From Nepenthes gracilis (taxonomy: Eukaryota > Streptophyta > Magnoliopsida > Caryophyllales > Nepenthaceae): DNA of 64,000 nucleotides. Location: contig BSYO01000024.1 of the NCBI GenBank assembly GCA_033239525.1, positions 10,253,991 through 10,317,990 on the forward strand. Reading direction: 5' to 3'. The position numbers were made by a program, and so were the translations under genes. Numbering within the stretch: the stretch's first letter is position 1; each line of letters starts with the position of its first letter. Of this stretch, positions 21,757 through 34,760 are shown in pieces. A model generated the notes under the pieces. It saw nothing but the letters and a program-made list of their open reading frames with translations. It made no database searches and was not told the origin of the DNA.

Positions 21757-24436
21757 TAAATATACTTGATACCTAAAGTAACACATAAAAATATATAAAA
21801 GATAATAATTATCATTAACTAAAATTCAACTAACATTTTTTGACAATGTAAGGCTAAGATCTTTCAATTTGATCAGAGACTAAATAGAAAAGAATTAATA
21901 GAATCTTTAGTCCACTTAGATAGCCCATTTCTTACAATAGAAGACTACATATTTAAAAGGAATGTACAAAAATATTTGTAACCCAATTATATAAAAATAT
22001 CTCAATATACTATTAATGGCGAAGTAATCCGTTTCTTTCTTACAATCTAAATAAAAATTATTACTAGAATTAATACAAGTAAAAAATTAATTTTTTTCAT
22101 TAGAAATGTATAGTCATCACATAATAGCTTACCCTATATTTATATTATCCCACATTAAATTCTACAAAATTAAAGATGATAAAAATTAATTTTTTAAAAA
22201 AATTTTCATATATCCACGCACTATTTTCATAATTTTTAAGGTAATTTACATTATTATAGACGAATATAAAATATCTAATAGTTTTTATATTACTAATATT
22301 TTAAATAATAATTCTACCATTTTTAGTTAAATCATAATTTTTATAATTTTAAATGATGAATTATTTTATGTAAAATATACATATAATATTATTAATATTT
22401 TGTATCAAGAATGCTTTGCAATTTATCTCTCCTGATGTTGATAAAATAAAAAATATTATTCCATTCATTAAAATATTTTTTTAGTAGTAATTCATGATAT
22501 TATCCCAATAGAACAAATTCAATTACAAAAAGATAAAGATTGATTATCCAATACGATGGAACTCGGCCTACTAGATACTAGAGATTAAGTATTTTTTTTA
22601 TTCTATTTTAATCATCTTTCACAATAACAATATCTCAACGGCCAAGCTATTTGCAGATACCGATTGAAAGATAATTCAAATAATTAAATATTTTTTATAA
22701 ATATTATATTATACTATAAGCAAACTTATAAGTAGCTATTAGACACCCAAAATATATTATTGAGTTAATTATTATCATTTATTGATAATTTTGTGCTTTA
22801 TAAGGATGTTATGATTATGTCATATAGTATTAGCGATGGAAGTAAAAATAAAATTTTTAAAAAATAATTTTAAATTAATATTAAAACTATTTAAAATGAT
22901 ATATTTACTAATATTATATTTATCTATATTTAAAAAATTAAAATATTATAAAAATTCTTCAATGTTAACCTGTCATGCCACATTTATGGATCCACATGTA
23001 AATTTACATGAAATGTATGCCTAAAAATTTCTATGCTAATAGAGAATGACTGGCAATACTAAAAAAATGAAGACCTTTCTCCATCATAACTCATATATAA
23101 TGAACAACCTGCATGCACCATAATCTATACGAAAACCATCTAATCCAATACAAAGACAAGCAATCACAAAGAGGTGGTCAGTAAAATTCACTTTTGTTAG
23201 TACAGACTCGATTTAGAATACAATTATTTAATAAAAATATAATGTTGACTAAATTTTTTTACTACTTATAATTCAACTATGTTTATAATTTCACAAATAG
23301 CATATCAGAGTTTAATATTTTAGATTGGTAGTAAGGCTAACGGATACATATTTCTAGTGGTTTAGTCAATAATATGGGATTTCTTTACCTCACCAACAAA
23401 TATAGTATTATCAAAATTAACCTTTAACGATAGTGGTACAATAGTTGAAATGTCTGATTTTATTTATACATTGTGATGTCTAATTAATTTTAGATTATTT
23501 TTTTAAAAAAGTTGGGTTTAGGCTTGGCGCCTAGAGGATGCTTTAAGACATACTCATATGCATTTAAGATCGAATGTATGCCCCTCAAAAATACCAATTG
23601 GCTGTATGTTTCTGGACAAATTGTGTGGCGAATGATGTTTGCCCCTGCATCTCTTATGCGCAATTTGTGCAAATTGTTGCCGCCTCAGCCATGTTTAATA
23701 CGGCGCTTGTGCGTGTTTAAAGGTTAAATGGTATTTGATATACGTCTGATTGATACTCATATGCTGATTTATTTATATAATTAATACGTGTATTGTTTCA
23801 AGCATTTTCATGGTTAAGAAAAGATGAAGAAGAGATAGAAAGAGAAGATGGATTTGATATATTATTCTATCATATCAATCAAATTAGAATGTTAAAGCAT
23901 ATATTTTACACCCACTTCTTTGATCTATTTATAAATCCTTTGATTTTTCTATAGTTTTTATTTTGAGAAGAATGTATTTGACCATTTATTTTTTCTATTT
24001 TGAATATTATTGTATACATATGGTTTTCATTTAAGATTTTGAGATTTTATTTGGCTTAAGGAATATTTGAGGAGTTTATCTATTTTATACAAAATAAATA
24101 AATATTTAAAATATTATATTCATATATAAAAATATTTATAAATAAAAAATCATAAACTTGTATATTTGGAACTTACATATAGTAGTCTATCCATATATTT
24201 TACACCAAACTATATTTTATTATTTATTTTAATATCAAAAATTTTTCATAAGGTAAAAAATTTTACATTTATATTTTTGTAGAATATAAGTTTTGTACTT
24301 TTTTGATAAAAAGAAAAAGTTTTAAATTTTGTTACATAGTCTTCTAATTTAGTATTTTTAAAAACTATTATAAGAAATTAAACAAAATATTATTTTCAAA
24401 TATTATAGTGTATATATCAGACAAATTTTAAGATTA
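21757..24436. other. Long AT-rich intergenic DNA, no gene seen
   Basis: Strongly AT-rich. The slightly GC-richer stretch at 23510-23725 yields overlapping ORFs of 60-71 codons on both strands (for example 23512-23727), but neither resembles a known protein. Confidence 0.5.
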
Positions 24437-24441
24437 CACCT

Positions 24442-25792
24442 TGATGGGTTCAATAATCTTATGGGCCGGCCTAAAATCTAACGAATCAGTCTGCGTGCTC
24501 AAAAAATGAAAACCTTACGAGACTTCGTGAAACCTAAAGCCCAAAAGGCACCATGGAAGAACCAATTAGAAGCTCGTGCAACTTGTCCCAAAGATGGCCT
24601 AGCAGCATAAGCCCAATGGGCAAACCCATATGCCACTACCGATGCATGGTTCCCAGCTACCATGGAAGAAATATCACTAGACGATTACCATGAGTCTACC
24701 GCAGTGCTCGCAACCAATTGTGGCACAAATTATTCCTCCAATTCACTAGCAAACAAAAAGGGCAGCGTCCCATAAATATGCGAGGGGCACTTATCAAAAC
24801 CACAGGAACAACTTAGCAATTCCCCTAGGAAGGATGCCAACAATCGTGCATGATTTTCGATAACTAAGCAACAATATCGTCCACTTATGCAAATATAACA
24901 GTAAGTCTCAAGGCAACAAAAATAGGCTCTTTCTATATATGTGTTATTCTCACTCCAAAGAAAGTAGGGGATGGAAAAATGAGAGAAGAGAGAGTGTATA
25001 AATAGAAGAATTAGAAGGCATGTCCACTTTCTTCTTGTTTCCCATGAAGTGTCATTCTCGTATTCCAACCAATAGATGTGTAGGCCTCATATTAGCTCTA
25101 AGTCCCCGCGCTGCAAGATCGGTGAAGGTGACTCGTAGAGTATGATGTAGAGAGCCCCTCCTTCTGTAATAAGAGGAGAGACCGACAGGTGTCCCTCTCT
25201 TTATCATCCATGCCCAAAAATCTTTTCTTCCTTCGGTTAGCCACCCACTATGAGTGCCTTCATTAGCCAATCATTCCTCAATGAGTGCATAAATTCTCTC
25301 ACTCTAATAAGTTGTCCCTCAACCGAGCGCACTCACTAGAGCTTAGTCATCCACCTCTAAGCTGCCATCACTTATCAGAGTTTAATCTTTCACCTCTAAG
25401 TTGTCCCTCAATCAGGCACACTTATCGGAGTTTAATCCTTTACCTCTAAACCGCTTATCAACCGAGTGGACTCTTCAAAGCTCTATCCTCCATCTCGTAA
25501 AGCCGCACTCCAACCAAGCACACTAAACACTCAATCTCCCATTATACAGATTCACGCATCATTCATTTACTCATCTTATCTTTCTATTTATTTGAGAAAA
25601 AATTCTAATTTAAACGTCAGAGGATATACCGATGAGTGAGTCTCTGTCATCTTCTGACCACTAGTTTATTAGTTGTAATGTGTAGGATCCAAGTTCGAAA
25701 TAACAGAAATCAGACCTTCTTCAATTTAAGCTGTCGAAAAAAATTAAGCGGCTTCCTAATTCGTATAATGATTTGGATTCAAGGATAAATCT
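24442..25792 (+). repeat. Tat-like gypsy LTR, probably solo (LTR A)
   Basis: It begins TGATGGGTTCAATAATC then GGGCCGGCCTAAA, and aligns by eye along its length with 34761-36210. Shared blocks include CCAATAGATGTGTAGGCCTC, CGGTGAAGGTGACTCGTAGAG, the ~53-bp repeats, GTCAGAGGATATACCGAT and TTTATTAGTTGTAATGTGTAGG. CACCT occurs just before the start (24437-24441) and again at 25793-25797, a candidate target duplication, although the LTR would then end CT rather than CA. The minus-strand ORFs at 24730-25270 are shadows. Confidence 0.65.
25260..25530 (+). repeat. ~53-bp subrepeats in LTR A (about 4-5 units)
   Basis: Units follow the pattern GAGCTCAATCCTCCATCTCT then AAGCCGCTCCTCAATCGAGC and GCACTCAT, with drift between units. 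Confidence 0.7.
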
Positions 25793-25797
25793 CACCT

Positions 25798-27829
25798 ATT
25801 ACCTATGAGTGGCAAAAACAAGTGGTCTATAACCACATTTATAGGAAGAGATATACAAATGATTTACCGACTTATTTAAATAGTAATGATATGGCCTAAA
25901 ATTTTAGGTAACACATGTAACTCTTTCTTAAAGATAGTCTTTTGATCATTGATTCTTAGATTTTAGTAAGTTTTAGATTTTTATAATTTTTCCTACACAT
26001 AATCTAATATTTAAAATATATGATTTTAAGATTTGTAGACTTTAATCGATATTCGATCTTATTTGATTTTTATACTTGGACTTTTGGAACTATTTAAATG
26101 ATTTTATACTTTTGGCTATTTTAATATTTGTATGTAAATTATAAATTTTGTATACAATATTATATTTACTCTTTCGGCATTGGATATTTGACATTTGGAT
26201 CATTTGAAATACAAGATTTTGCCAATGTTTTATTATATTTTATTCATCTATTCTATTTTGATTGATATATGTTTTTTTATTATTATATATATATACTTGT
26301 TAAATTTTTGACTCATAATTTTATACTGTTTCTAATCATTTCAAATTAAAGGGTTATGGATTACTTTTAAGAAACTTGAATGAGGATGATTGGCAAATTT
26401 TATTTATATTTTAATATATCCAGATTTGTATTTGGATTTCTTGTATTTGAGGAGTAATTTATATATTATTGATAGTAGTATTTGTTATTTGAGGATTCCA
26501 TTTCAGACTATTTGATATTAAAATATGGTATTTTTAGGTTAATGTAAATTTGATGTTGTGATTGTATAGTATTAAATTGTCATTTTCCTAGCAAGTTTGA
26601 TTTAAAATATGATATTGTTTATTATTATTAATGGTTTGAATATATTAGGTCCACCCCAAATTTTGGGTAATTGTAATTTTATTTATTTTTGTATGGATAA
26701 GGGAATAATTATTCTGAATTAATTATTATTGATTATTACTTATTTTTTATCCAAAAATATGACAGTGGTTAACAAAAAAAGTAGGATGATACTAAAGATA
26801 ATAAAAATATGTATTACTTTTAAAAATTAATTAAACATAAATAATTACATCAAAAATTTAATTATTTTTAGTTTTACTAAATATAATGACTATAATCAAT
26901 GATGATTAAAACATAGGTGATAATTAAAAATAAGTAAGCCATTATTAAATATATATTTTTTTATAAATCATAACATAAAAAAATTCAACGAAATATGTAA
27001 AATATGATCTGTTTTATCATATTTTATATAATTTTATTTTTTATATATTTTTTATTTTATTATATTAGGACTTTGCCTAATACGGTACAATCTCATAGCA
27101 CACTCGATACAATACGGGTGGGTCACTTCCCAAAATGGGTTAGGATATTTTTATCCTGTGTCATGTTAGGAATAATACCATATATTTACCTGCTAATGAT
27201 CTAAAATTATAAGCCATGCCTGGCCTATTTAGCACCACTAATGTTAACCATTGACGGACTTGGCTTATTGATATAATAATAATTTTAATGTAAAAATTTA
27301 TGAAAAAAACAATAATTTGATACTACTAATGGTCACTTTTTCATTATTTTTTCATGAAGTATGTTTATAAATTAAATATCACATTATGAATTTTGATCAA
27401 TTTTAATAAATTTATAGTATATGTAATAACTCTTTTAAGTAAGTGGAAATAGTATTGCTCTTATTTTATTTTATTTTATAAGTTTTAATAAATTTATAGA
27501 TTAAGTATAAGTAGTGTTACTCTTTTTTTTTTTTTCTTACTTTGACTTACTAACCATACATAGAGGAGGGTAAAATCAAGAAGGATAGATTTCTTATATA
27601 AAATTATTATTTGATATAAAAAATTAAAGTCTAAATTTAATATTGCCAGCATCAAAATTAAATCAAAATCAAAATTTTATTATTTCAAGAACACAATGAC
27701 TTAGAAGTGTTCAAAAATAAGAAATTTTAGATCTGACTATTTTTTTAAGATGAGTACTTAATAAAAAAAACTCATTGATCAAATCAAAATTTTATTTTTC
27801 TTAAAATTATAAACAGTTTTAGAAATATA
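25798..27829. other. AT-rich intergenic DNA, no gene seen
   Basis: TTTGGATxxTTTGA-like phrases between 26040 and 26560 recall the AT-rich tail of the 2.1-2.6-kb LTR family, so a very decayed copy may be present. I cannot find its ends. Confidence 0.4.
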
Positions 27830-28490
27830 ACCTCAATAGGTCTTGTACCCATGGGTCGGCTCCAAGTCTAAGCCCGCAATAGAAAAACACTCTGGAAGCT
27901 ACAGCCTAGGAGAAGGCCTTGGATTGTGCAACCCAAGATCGACCATCGAGATGTGGGTCATCCATACCGCCCACCATATGTAGCCCATAAGCGTATGTCC
28001 CAACAGCGCCAACTCAGCTCCAACTCATTAGATATATTCACGTGATTATAGCTCGCGTGTGGTCCTCAAGATGGCAATCGCCAGTGCATGTAACCAATCA
28101 CAGCGCAAAGCGCTTCTCCAGCCCAACGGCTGACATCTTGGTCAGGGCCGCGCACATATGCAGGAGGCACTTGCTATAATTGTTGAAGCAACTTAGTGAA
28201 TATTAGAAGAAAATTGCTCCCCAGAAGGTAGTTGCCATACAGTGTGCCTCATGATCGCTCTAAAAAAAAGGAAAGAGCATTCCCACACAGCCAGGATCAC
28301 CGCAATCGATCCTCAAAATCCCCGAGACAGTGGGTAAATACGCATGAGCAACCACCGCCAATTATATCCCCCAAAGCCTGCTTCATAGCTCCTACTCTAC
28401 AAATATCCCCCTTCCTTTGTAGAGAAGGGAGAGATCAATCTAGGCTCTTAGTCCCAGAGGAGAGGACTTGACTAAAGGCAAAACCCTAGA

Positions 28491-30620
28491 TGTAAGGCTC
28501 GAGTTTTTAAATTATGATAATTATGAGTAATTAAACTAATATAATTAAAATTGAGATCAAATGATATAAAAAATTAGGTCAAAAGTTAATATTGGGCCAG
28601 ATATAGGTGAAGTGGAGTGACACTTGAGGGAAGCCCAACCTACACACGAGTGCCAAAACCAAAATTTTTGTGCTCGAGTCACACTCGAGCTCTAATTTCC
28701 TGGGGATGGCGCTCAATGCACGCTCGATTGGCGCTCGAGCGTCAGGCTATTATAGAAAGTCACTCGAGCTCATTTCTGTCATTTTACGGTGATTTCTAGA
28801 GTTAGAGAGAGAGTTGTGGAGAAGAGAGAGAGGAATAAAGAGAAAGCTAAGAGATTCAAATTTGAGATGAATCAAGTTAAATTTTGAGTAAATTCAAATC
28901 AATACAAGTGCAATCTAAATTTCTACTCTTGTTGCTATTCCTGGTCAATTCCTTTGAGTATTTTTATTTTAATACTCATCCAAAGTATAATTTTACAATT
29001 AATATATGTACAATGAGCATAAGACACATGCTTAATTTACAAACTCTTGTTGAATTTCTACATATTGCTGTATTTTAAAACTGTCTAGAATTTTTCATGT
29101 CTTCAATTTAATATAATTAAGTTTTTGTAAATTTATAAGCATGAAATTATAAAATTTTGAAAAAAAATTCTACAATTTTATTAAAAATGATGAATTATTT
29201 TTCAAAAGGGTGAGAACAAAAAATTAAAAAACTAAGTACAAAGTTTTTCTAAGTTAAATATTAAACCTTAGATTATATTCAACAGGTAATATATTATGGC
29301 ATATCTTAATATATTATAATGGTATATCGATATCGGATCCTATTATTCATGGGGTTAAGAAGCGGCGTTTGTCTCCTTCTATAGGCTAATATGAAGACAG
29401 GCCACCTCTAAATATTAAATAGGAGTATATGACCTTTAATTGTATGAAAATATACACAATCTGATATTCAATTATCCGTACCTTTAACTGATAAAGTCTA
29501 CTGGTCTCAGTCTCTAAAAAAATAAAAAAATTAAACATGTTTTGATCGCAAAAATTAAGAATAATTATGAAAAGAATAAGTTAAAAATTTTGCATTAAGT
29601 TGAACATGCATTGTTATTTAAATTCATCGTATATCGTTGAATCCTAATGTATTGATCCTTCCATTGCGTTTTTAGTGCAAAGATGTATATGTGTTCATTG
29701 TTATATATTACTTTACTGAATTTTAGGCTCACTCATTACTATTTTTACTAACTCTCTCAGAATTCTTACCAGGTGACTAGGATTAAATAATCAAGTTGAT
29801 ATGAAGAGCTTAGTTTAGTACTTTATTGGTATTCAATAATGTTTAATAGTTTCAGACAGTGGTTAATATAGTTAATGTTGTAATTTTAACATCAATTTCA
29901 GTTCGAGCAATGTTAAATATGTTGTATCATGTTCCAGATAGTAGCTGGCTATATTTTGATTTTTGGACAGCTTTAGAATATCAGAATAATTTATGCTAGA
30001 TTTAGGATTTGTTAGAATATCTAACAAATATAGTTTCGAATAGTAGGTTGCAGGTTTAGGATTTGTCAGGACAATGGTTAATAGGTCTAATGCTACATTT
30101 TATTTGATTAGACAGTTTTGATGATATTTATTAATATTTCGATTGTTCAAATTGTAGTATTTTAGTTTGGACAACTTTGGATAGCTTTAGAATTTGTTAG
30201 ATGATGTAATTGGTAGATGCCATTGAATCTGGACAAGAGGTTAAAATTCACCTTAAAGATTGTTGTAGTCTTATGATTTTATTCGGAATCTCATTTGTGT
30301 ATTACTTTGGTGTCAGTAACCACGATTTATGTCAGTTGCGTCATAAATGTCATTTGCTTCCAAAGATTATTATTATATAATAAAATATTATATTGTGCAG
30401 GTATTATTCCTTATTTAAGGTCTGACGTCGCGTTGATTGGGCCAGTGTCACTACTAATGGTGTGGTAATTTCTTTGGGTCCTGTATATAATGTTGTATTA
30501 TCAATTTATGGTCAGTCATGATATTGACGTAGAATTCACGTTCAAATATTATTTAATGGTTAATTAGTTAATTAACATTGGTTTAATATTATTATCAGGA
30601 TTGGATTTTGGAACATAATA
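28491..30620 (+). mobile_element. 2.1-kb solo LTR (copy 4) nested in LTR B/C
   Basis: It begins TGTAAGGCTCGAGTTTTTAA and ends TTTTGGAACATAATA, close to the ends of copy 3. The flanks CTAGA (28486-28490) and TTAGG (30621-30625) differ by two transitions, compatible with an old target duplication. Internal order: AT-rich start, GC-richer U3 with TCGAGTCACACTCGAGCTC, TATTATAGAAAG, purine-rich leader (28800-28850), AT-rich tail. The strongest argument is that removing it rejoins two halves of a Tat-like LTR. Confidence 0.65.
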
Positions 30621-30989
30621 TTAGGAAGAGAAAAAAGAGATGAGGAGAATCTTAAAAGGAAACTCTCTTCCAACTCGCAAAAATGGAGAACGAGGGAGAT
30701 AACTAAGGGCATGCGACGATCAGTCTCAGAGCTACTTCCTATTAGAGGCAAATCCTTCTTCCTTGTCAATTACCAATCTCAACCGATAGTGGTGTAGGTA
30801 TCACACCAGCTCTAAGCTCTCATGCTGTGTGGCCGGCGTAGACAACACATAGAGCCGTGCGCAAAGAGGTCCCTCCGTCTGTAGTCAGGAAAAGATTGGC
30901 AACGGAACTTTTTCGTCACTGTTAGCGTCCAGAAATCTCTACCTCCTCCGATTAACCACTATGTGGGTGCACTCGACAATCAGCCACTG

Positions 30990-31510
30990 CTTTGCGAGTA
31001 CATCCCTTTACGAGTACATCGCTCCTTTCTTCTTGTCAGAACCCAATCCTCCATGTCTAAACGCCGCTCTTTGGCCATGTGCATTCATTGGAGCACAATC
31101 CTTCATCTCTCAAAGTCGCCCCTGGTCGAGTGAACTCGCCAGAGCTCAGTCCTCCATTTCTCTAAACTACCATTTAGTCGGGCGCACTTGTTAGAATCCA
31201 ATCCTTCATCTCTTAAAGTCGCTCCTTATCAGGCGCACTTTTCGGACCCTAATACTCCATTTCTTAAAGTTGCCCCTGGTTGGGCGTGCTTGTTGGAATT
31301 CAATCATCCATCTCTCTAAGCCGCCCTTCAGTCAAGCGCACTTATTAAAATCCAATCCTCAGTCACTCAAAATTGTCCAGTGGTTGGGTGCACTTAGCGG
31401 AGCCCAATATTCCATCTCTCTAAGCCACTTCCTAGTCGGATGCACCTCAATATAGCTCAGTCCTCCATCTTTTTGAATTGTCCCATGGTCGAGCGCACCT
31501 GTCGAAGCAT
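30990..31510 (+). repeat. ~53-bp subrepeats in LTR B/C (about 9-10 units)
   Basis: Successive units such as CAATCCTCCATCTCTTAAAGTC then GCTCCTTATCAGGCGCACTT. The phrases CGGGCGCACTTGTTAGA, AGGCGCACTTTTCGGA, GGCGTGCTTGTTGGA and AAGCGCACTTATTAAA recur about every 50-57 bp. Confidence 0.75.
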
Positions 31511-31690
31511 AATCTTTCATCGACGCTTAATTCCCCATAACATTTATCCACGCATTTGTCTTATATCCCTGTATCTTTTCATTCGTTAATAAAAAATTTT
31601 AATTTGAGTATTAGAAAATATAATGGGAAGCAAATCCTTCTAATCCTTTAATCTTCTGTTTATTGGTTATGGTATGTAGAATTCATTAAA

Positions 31691-34600
31691 TCTCAACTAT
31701 TTTATTTATTAATGTTTTATATTTTTGAGACCAAATATGCTCAATTTAACTATATAATCGTATAAGATCGCCAAACCAAACTTAATTTATATAATAACTC
31801 AAATCCCGAAATACATCAAATCTCATAATAACTATTTTATTTATTAACTAGTTTTATATTTTTTGGTAATATTTATATGTAATTATAATTTTAAAAATTA
31901 TATAATAAAAACTATCAAAAAGTTGGCCAAACCAAACCAAACCTAATTTGAATAACAGACGGCACTAGCGGTGATTTCATCCACATAACTATATCTAACA
32001 AAATTTACTTTTTCAAATAAAAATAAATAATTTTCTCTAAAAAGTCAGGAATATATAGATATTATACTTAAATTGTAAATATAATTTTTTAAAAAAATTA
32101 TAATATTTTATATATTTTTAAAAAAATATAAAAAAATATAAAAAATGGGAATGACTATTCTATCCCTGCGCCTATGTTGGAGGATAAAGAGATACAAATG
32201 GGACAATTTTTTTACACCTAAATATGATCATAATAATATTTTATTTAGTTTATGGATAATTTTTAATTTTAAATTTCAATGTATTTTTTTGGATATTGAA
32301 TCAATAAATATATTGTTTTTTGTAAGCAAAATCAATAAATATATATTATTTTTATTCGTTAGGCTTAAAGTTTGTAGCAAAATTTTAACTCAAGAAATCA
32401 TATACTGAGAAATAACACAATTCACATTATTTTTTTATCAGAATAAATTAACTGTTTTTGAATTTTACAAATATCAGATGCTGCAACAGTATTTTAAGGG
32501 TTGGCTGTCACATATTAATTAAATAAATATATATTAAGGAAGAACAAAAAGGGCTACTGCGGTTGAGAAATAAGCTGCCGAGGCTGCACCTGTCAAGTTA
32601 CACAACTTTTTATTTGTCCGCTTTGATTAGACTATTCATCTACTTTTATATGGCCCCGTTAAATATATATATATATATATAACAAGTATATAAGACGGCT
32701 AATTGCTCCATTTAAAGGTTCCTTTACATAGGAATAAAAATTACTCAATTAATAAAGTGAATCAAATACTTTACAAAATGTCAAATCAAATATTGATAGA
32801 GAGAATTAATCAACTAGTAATGTAACAACTTTAGAAAGATTAATTGCACCCCCAGGCACGTAAATCGATGCTGCTTGACTAAGATCACTTAATCTTTGTC
32901 ATAACTTGTGGGTTGCTCTTCATTTATCTCATTTGATCCCTATAAAATATGATTTGTTTGCAATTATCTCATGACCTAATTTGTTTGTCTCTGTTGATAA
33001 AGACACAAGCTTCTCCTAATGTAACCTTAAATTAACTTATCATCCCGGATTAGCTGTCTCCATTATTTAGCATACATTTAAATATCATAAATAAGAATTT
33101 TGGGTCTTATTAAAACTTAACAAGTAAAACTCATCAACAAACCAAAATGCCAAAATAAGCACCGATCTTTAGAATTTAGCATAGTTATTAAGGAGGAATT
33201 AAGGGTTCATGGTTAGATTCCATGAATAAAATTCGATTCCTACTGCTATATATAGACTTACACGATGTATGATCGTTGTAGGTGATATGATATATCTGAA
33301 ATTTGGTATCAGTCCACAGAATGGGGCACAGAAATTTTTCATGATACAGAAAAATAATATTATGGGGTTACCTATGGAACACACTTTAGCTATCCAATTT
33401 AATGTGACATTTAATATTTCTACCTATTTTTATATGAATTTAATATCTAATTAGATATCATATCAAGTTAAATAATTAAATAATATTTAAATTATTTTAA
33501 AAATAAATATATCCTGCAGTTAGGCTTGTGATATTTTAATTATTTTAAAGACTTATTTGAACTCTAGTTCAACTAATTTATAAAGTTTGGCCTATCAAAC
33601 TCGGGACATGCTATGAAATAATTAAATTTTATATGCAAGAAAGGTGAATAGAGTAAGGATAGATGACAAGGGCAGATTTCCATTTTTTGTTTTTTTCAAT
33701 TGAATTAATAATTAATAATTTTACTTTTTAGTAGAATTAATCTAAATCAAATTATATTATTATTTTATAAAATATTTAAATTTTAATTATGTTATTGAGA
33801 TATCCTGACCAATAAAAAAATCTTATATTATTTATTAAAATTATTAAGTAAAGTTAATAAGAAAATATTTATTTATTTATTTATTACTATATCTTAGTTT
33901 TATTTATCATATAAAAAATTATATATCATAAATTAATCCCACATATAAAGGTGCATCGGACTGATAGATGATCAATCAATTATATTTAATTCTCTACCTA
34001 CTCCCTTATCTATAGGAATCTCCATGTAACATGAAATTAAATGTCCATATAATTAATTTTGAGAAAAATATATTCAATATTTTGGAATATTTTGATATGC
34101 GTGCCACTTATCTATAATCTTATCTTTTAATTGTAAAAAAAGGTTAATTAGAAAAATAAAAAACTTGGAAATAATATTTATAACAAGTAAAATAATTATT
34201 TTCACATTAAATAGTAAATAGATACTTAAATATATATATATATTTATTCGTCTATTAAGTATTATTTTAAATCTTATTTTTATAATAAATAATTACATTT
34301 TTATTAAAATGAGTAATAAATTAATTATATGAATAATACTTCTCTTTTGTCCATTCGTGTAAACAATCACATTCTCATACATAGAGAAAAAATAAATATT
34401 AATATCATATTATGAGAATAAATAACTATATTTTTAAGAATACCGAATAATTTCTCATATATATATATATTATTTATTTATATTGGTTTGATCTCCAAAT
34501 TGTATTATAAAGTTTCAAGTTAATATTATCGGATGTGATTAAATATAAGATAAAAAAATAAAAAAGCAAAAACTATATATGGAACCCTTAAATTTTAAAC

Positions 34601-34760
34601 TCTGATTTTTATAAAAACATGTCCAATTTACCTTCTTTAAAATTTCATTCCCCACTGCTGGCCAAAACAGATCTATTTTTTTTTTAATTACAACCAATCA
34701 TGCATTCTTAAAACTTTAGAATTTCAAAAAAATGCTTTTAAATAGTCCAATATTAGTATT
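31691..34760. other. AT-rich intergenic DNA, no gene seen
   Basis: AT-rich with an (AT)n run at 32663-32680. GAAATTTGGTATCAGTCC at 33297-33315 looks like a decayed retrotransposon primer site, but nothing around it supports an element. Confidence 0.5.

Larger units (their letters stand above)
27830..31690 (+). repeat. Tat-like gypsy LTR split by a nested solo LTR (LTR B/C)
   Basis: 27830-28490 carries the LTR start region (ATGGGTCGGCTCCAAGTCTAA, TACAAATATCCCCC as the TATA region, then GAGAGATCAATCTAG). 30621-31690 carries the rest: ATTGGTGTAGG-like GTGGTGTAGGTATCACACC, GTCCCTCCGTCTGTAGTC, the ~53-bp repeats and GTTTATTGGTTATGGTATGTAG. Together they reconstruct the same order seen in LTR D. 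The interruption at 28491-30620 is a separate solo LTR. The short ORFs (28232-28471, 30961-31194, 31270-31455) are shadows over this repeat. Confidence 0.65.

Noticed and set aside
33297..33315. TTGGTATCAG-like primer site
   Set aside because: No LTR end precedes it and no gag follows; likely chance or an unrecognisable relic.
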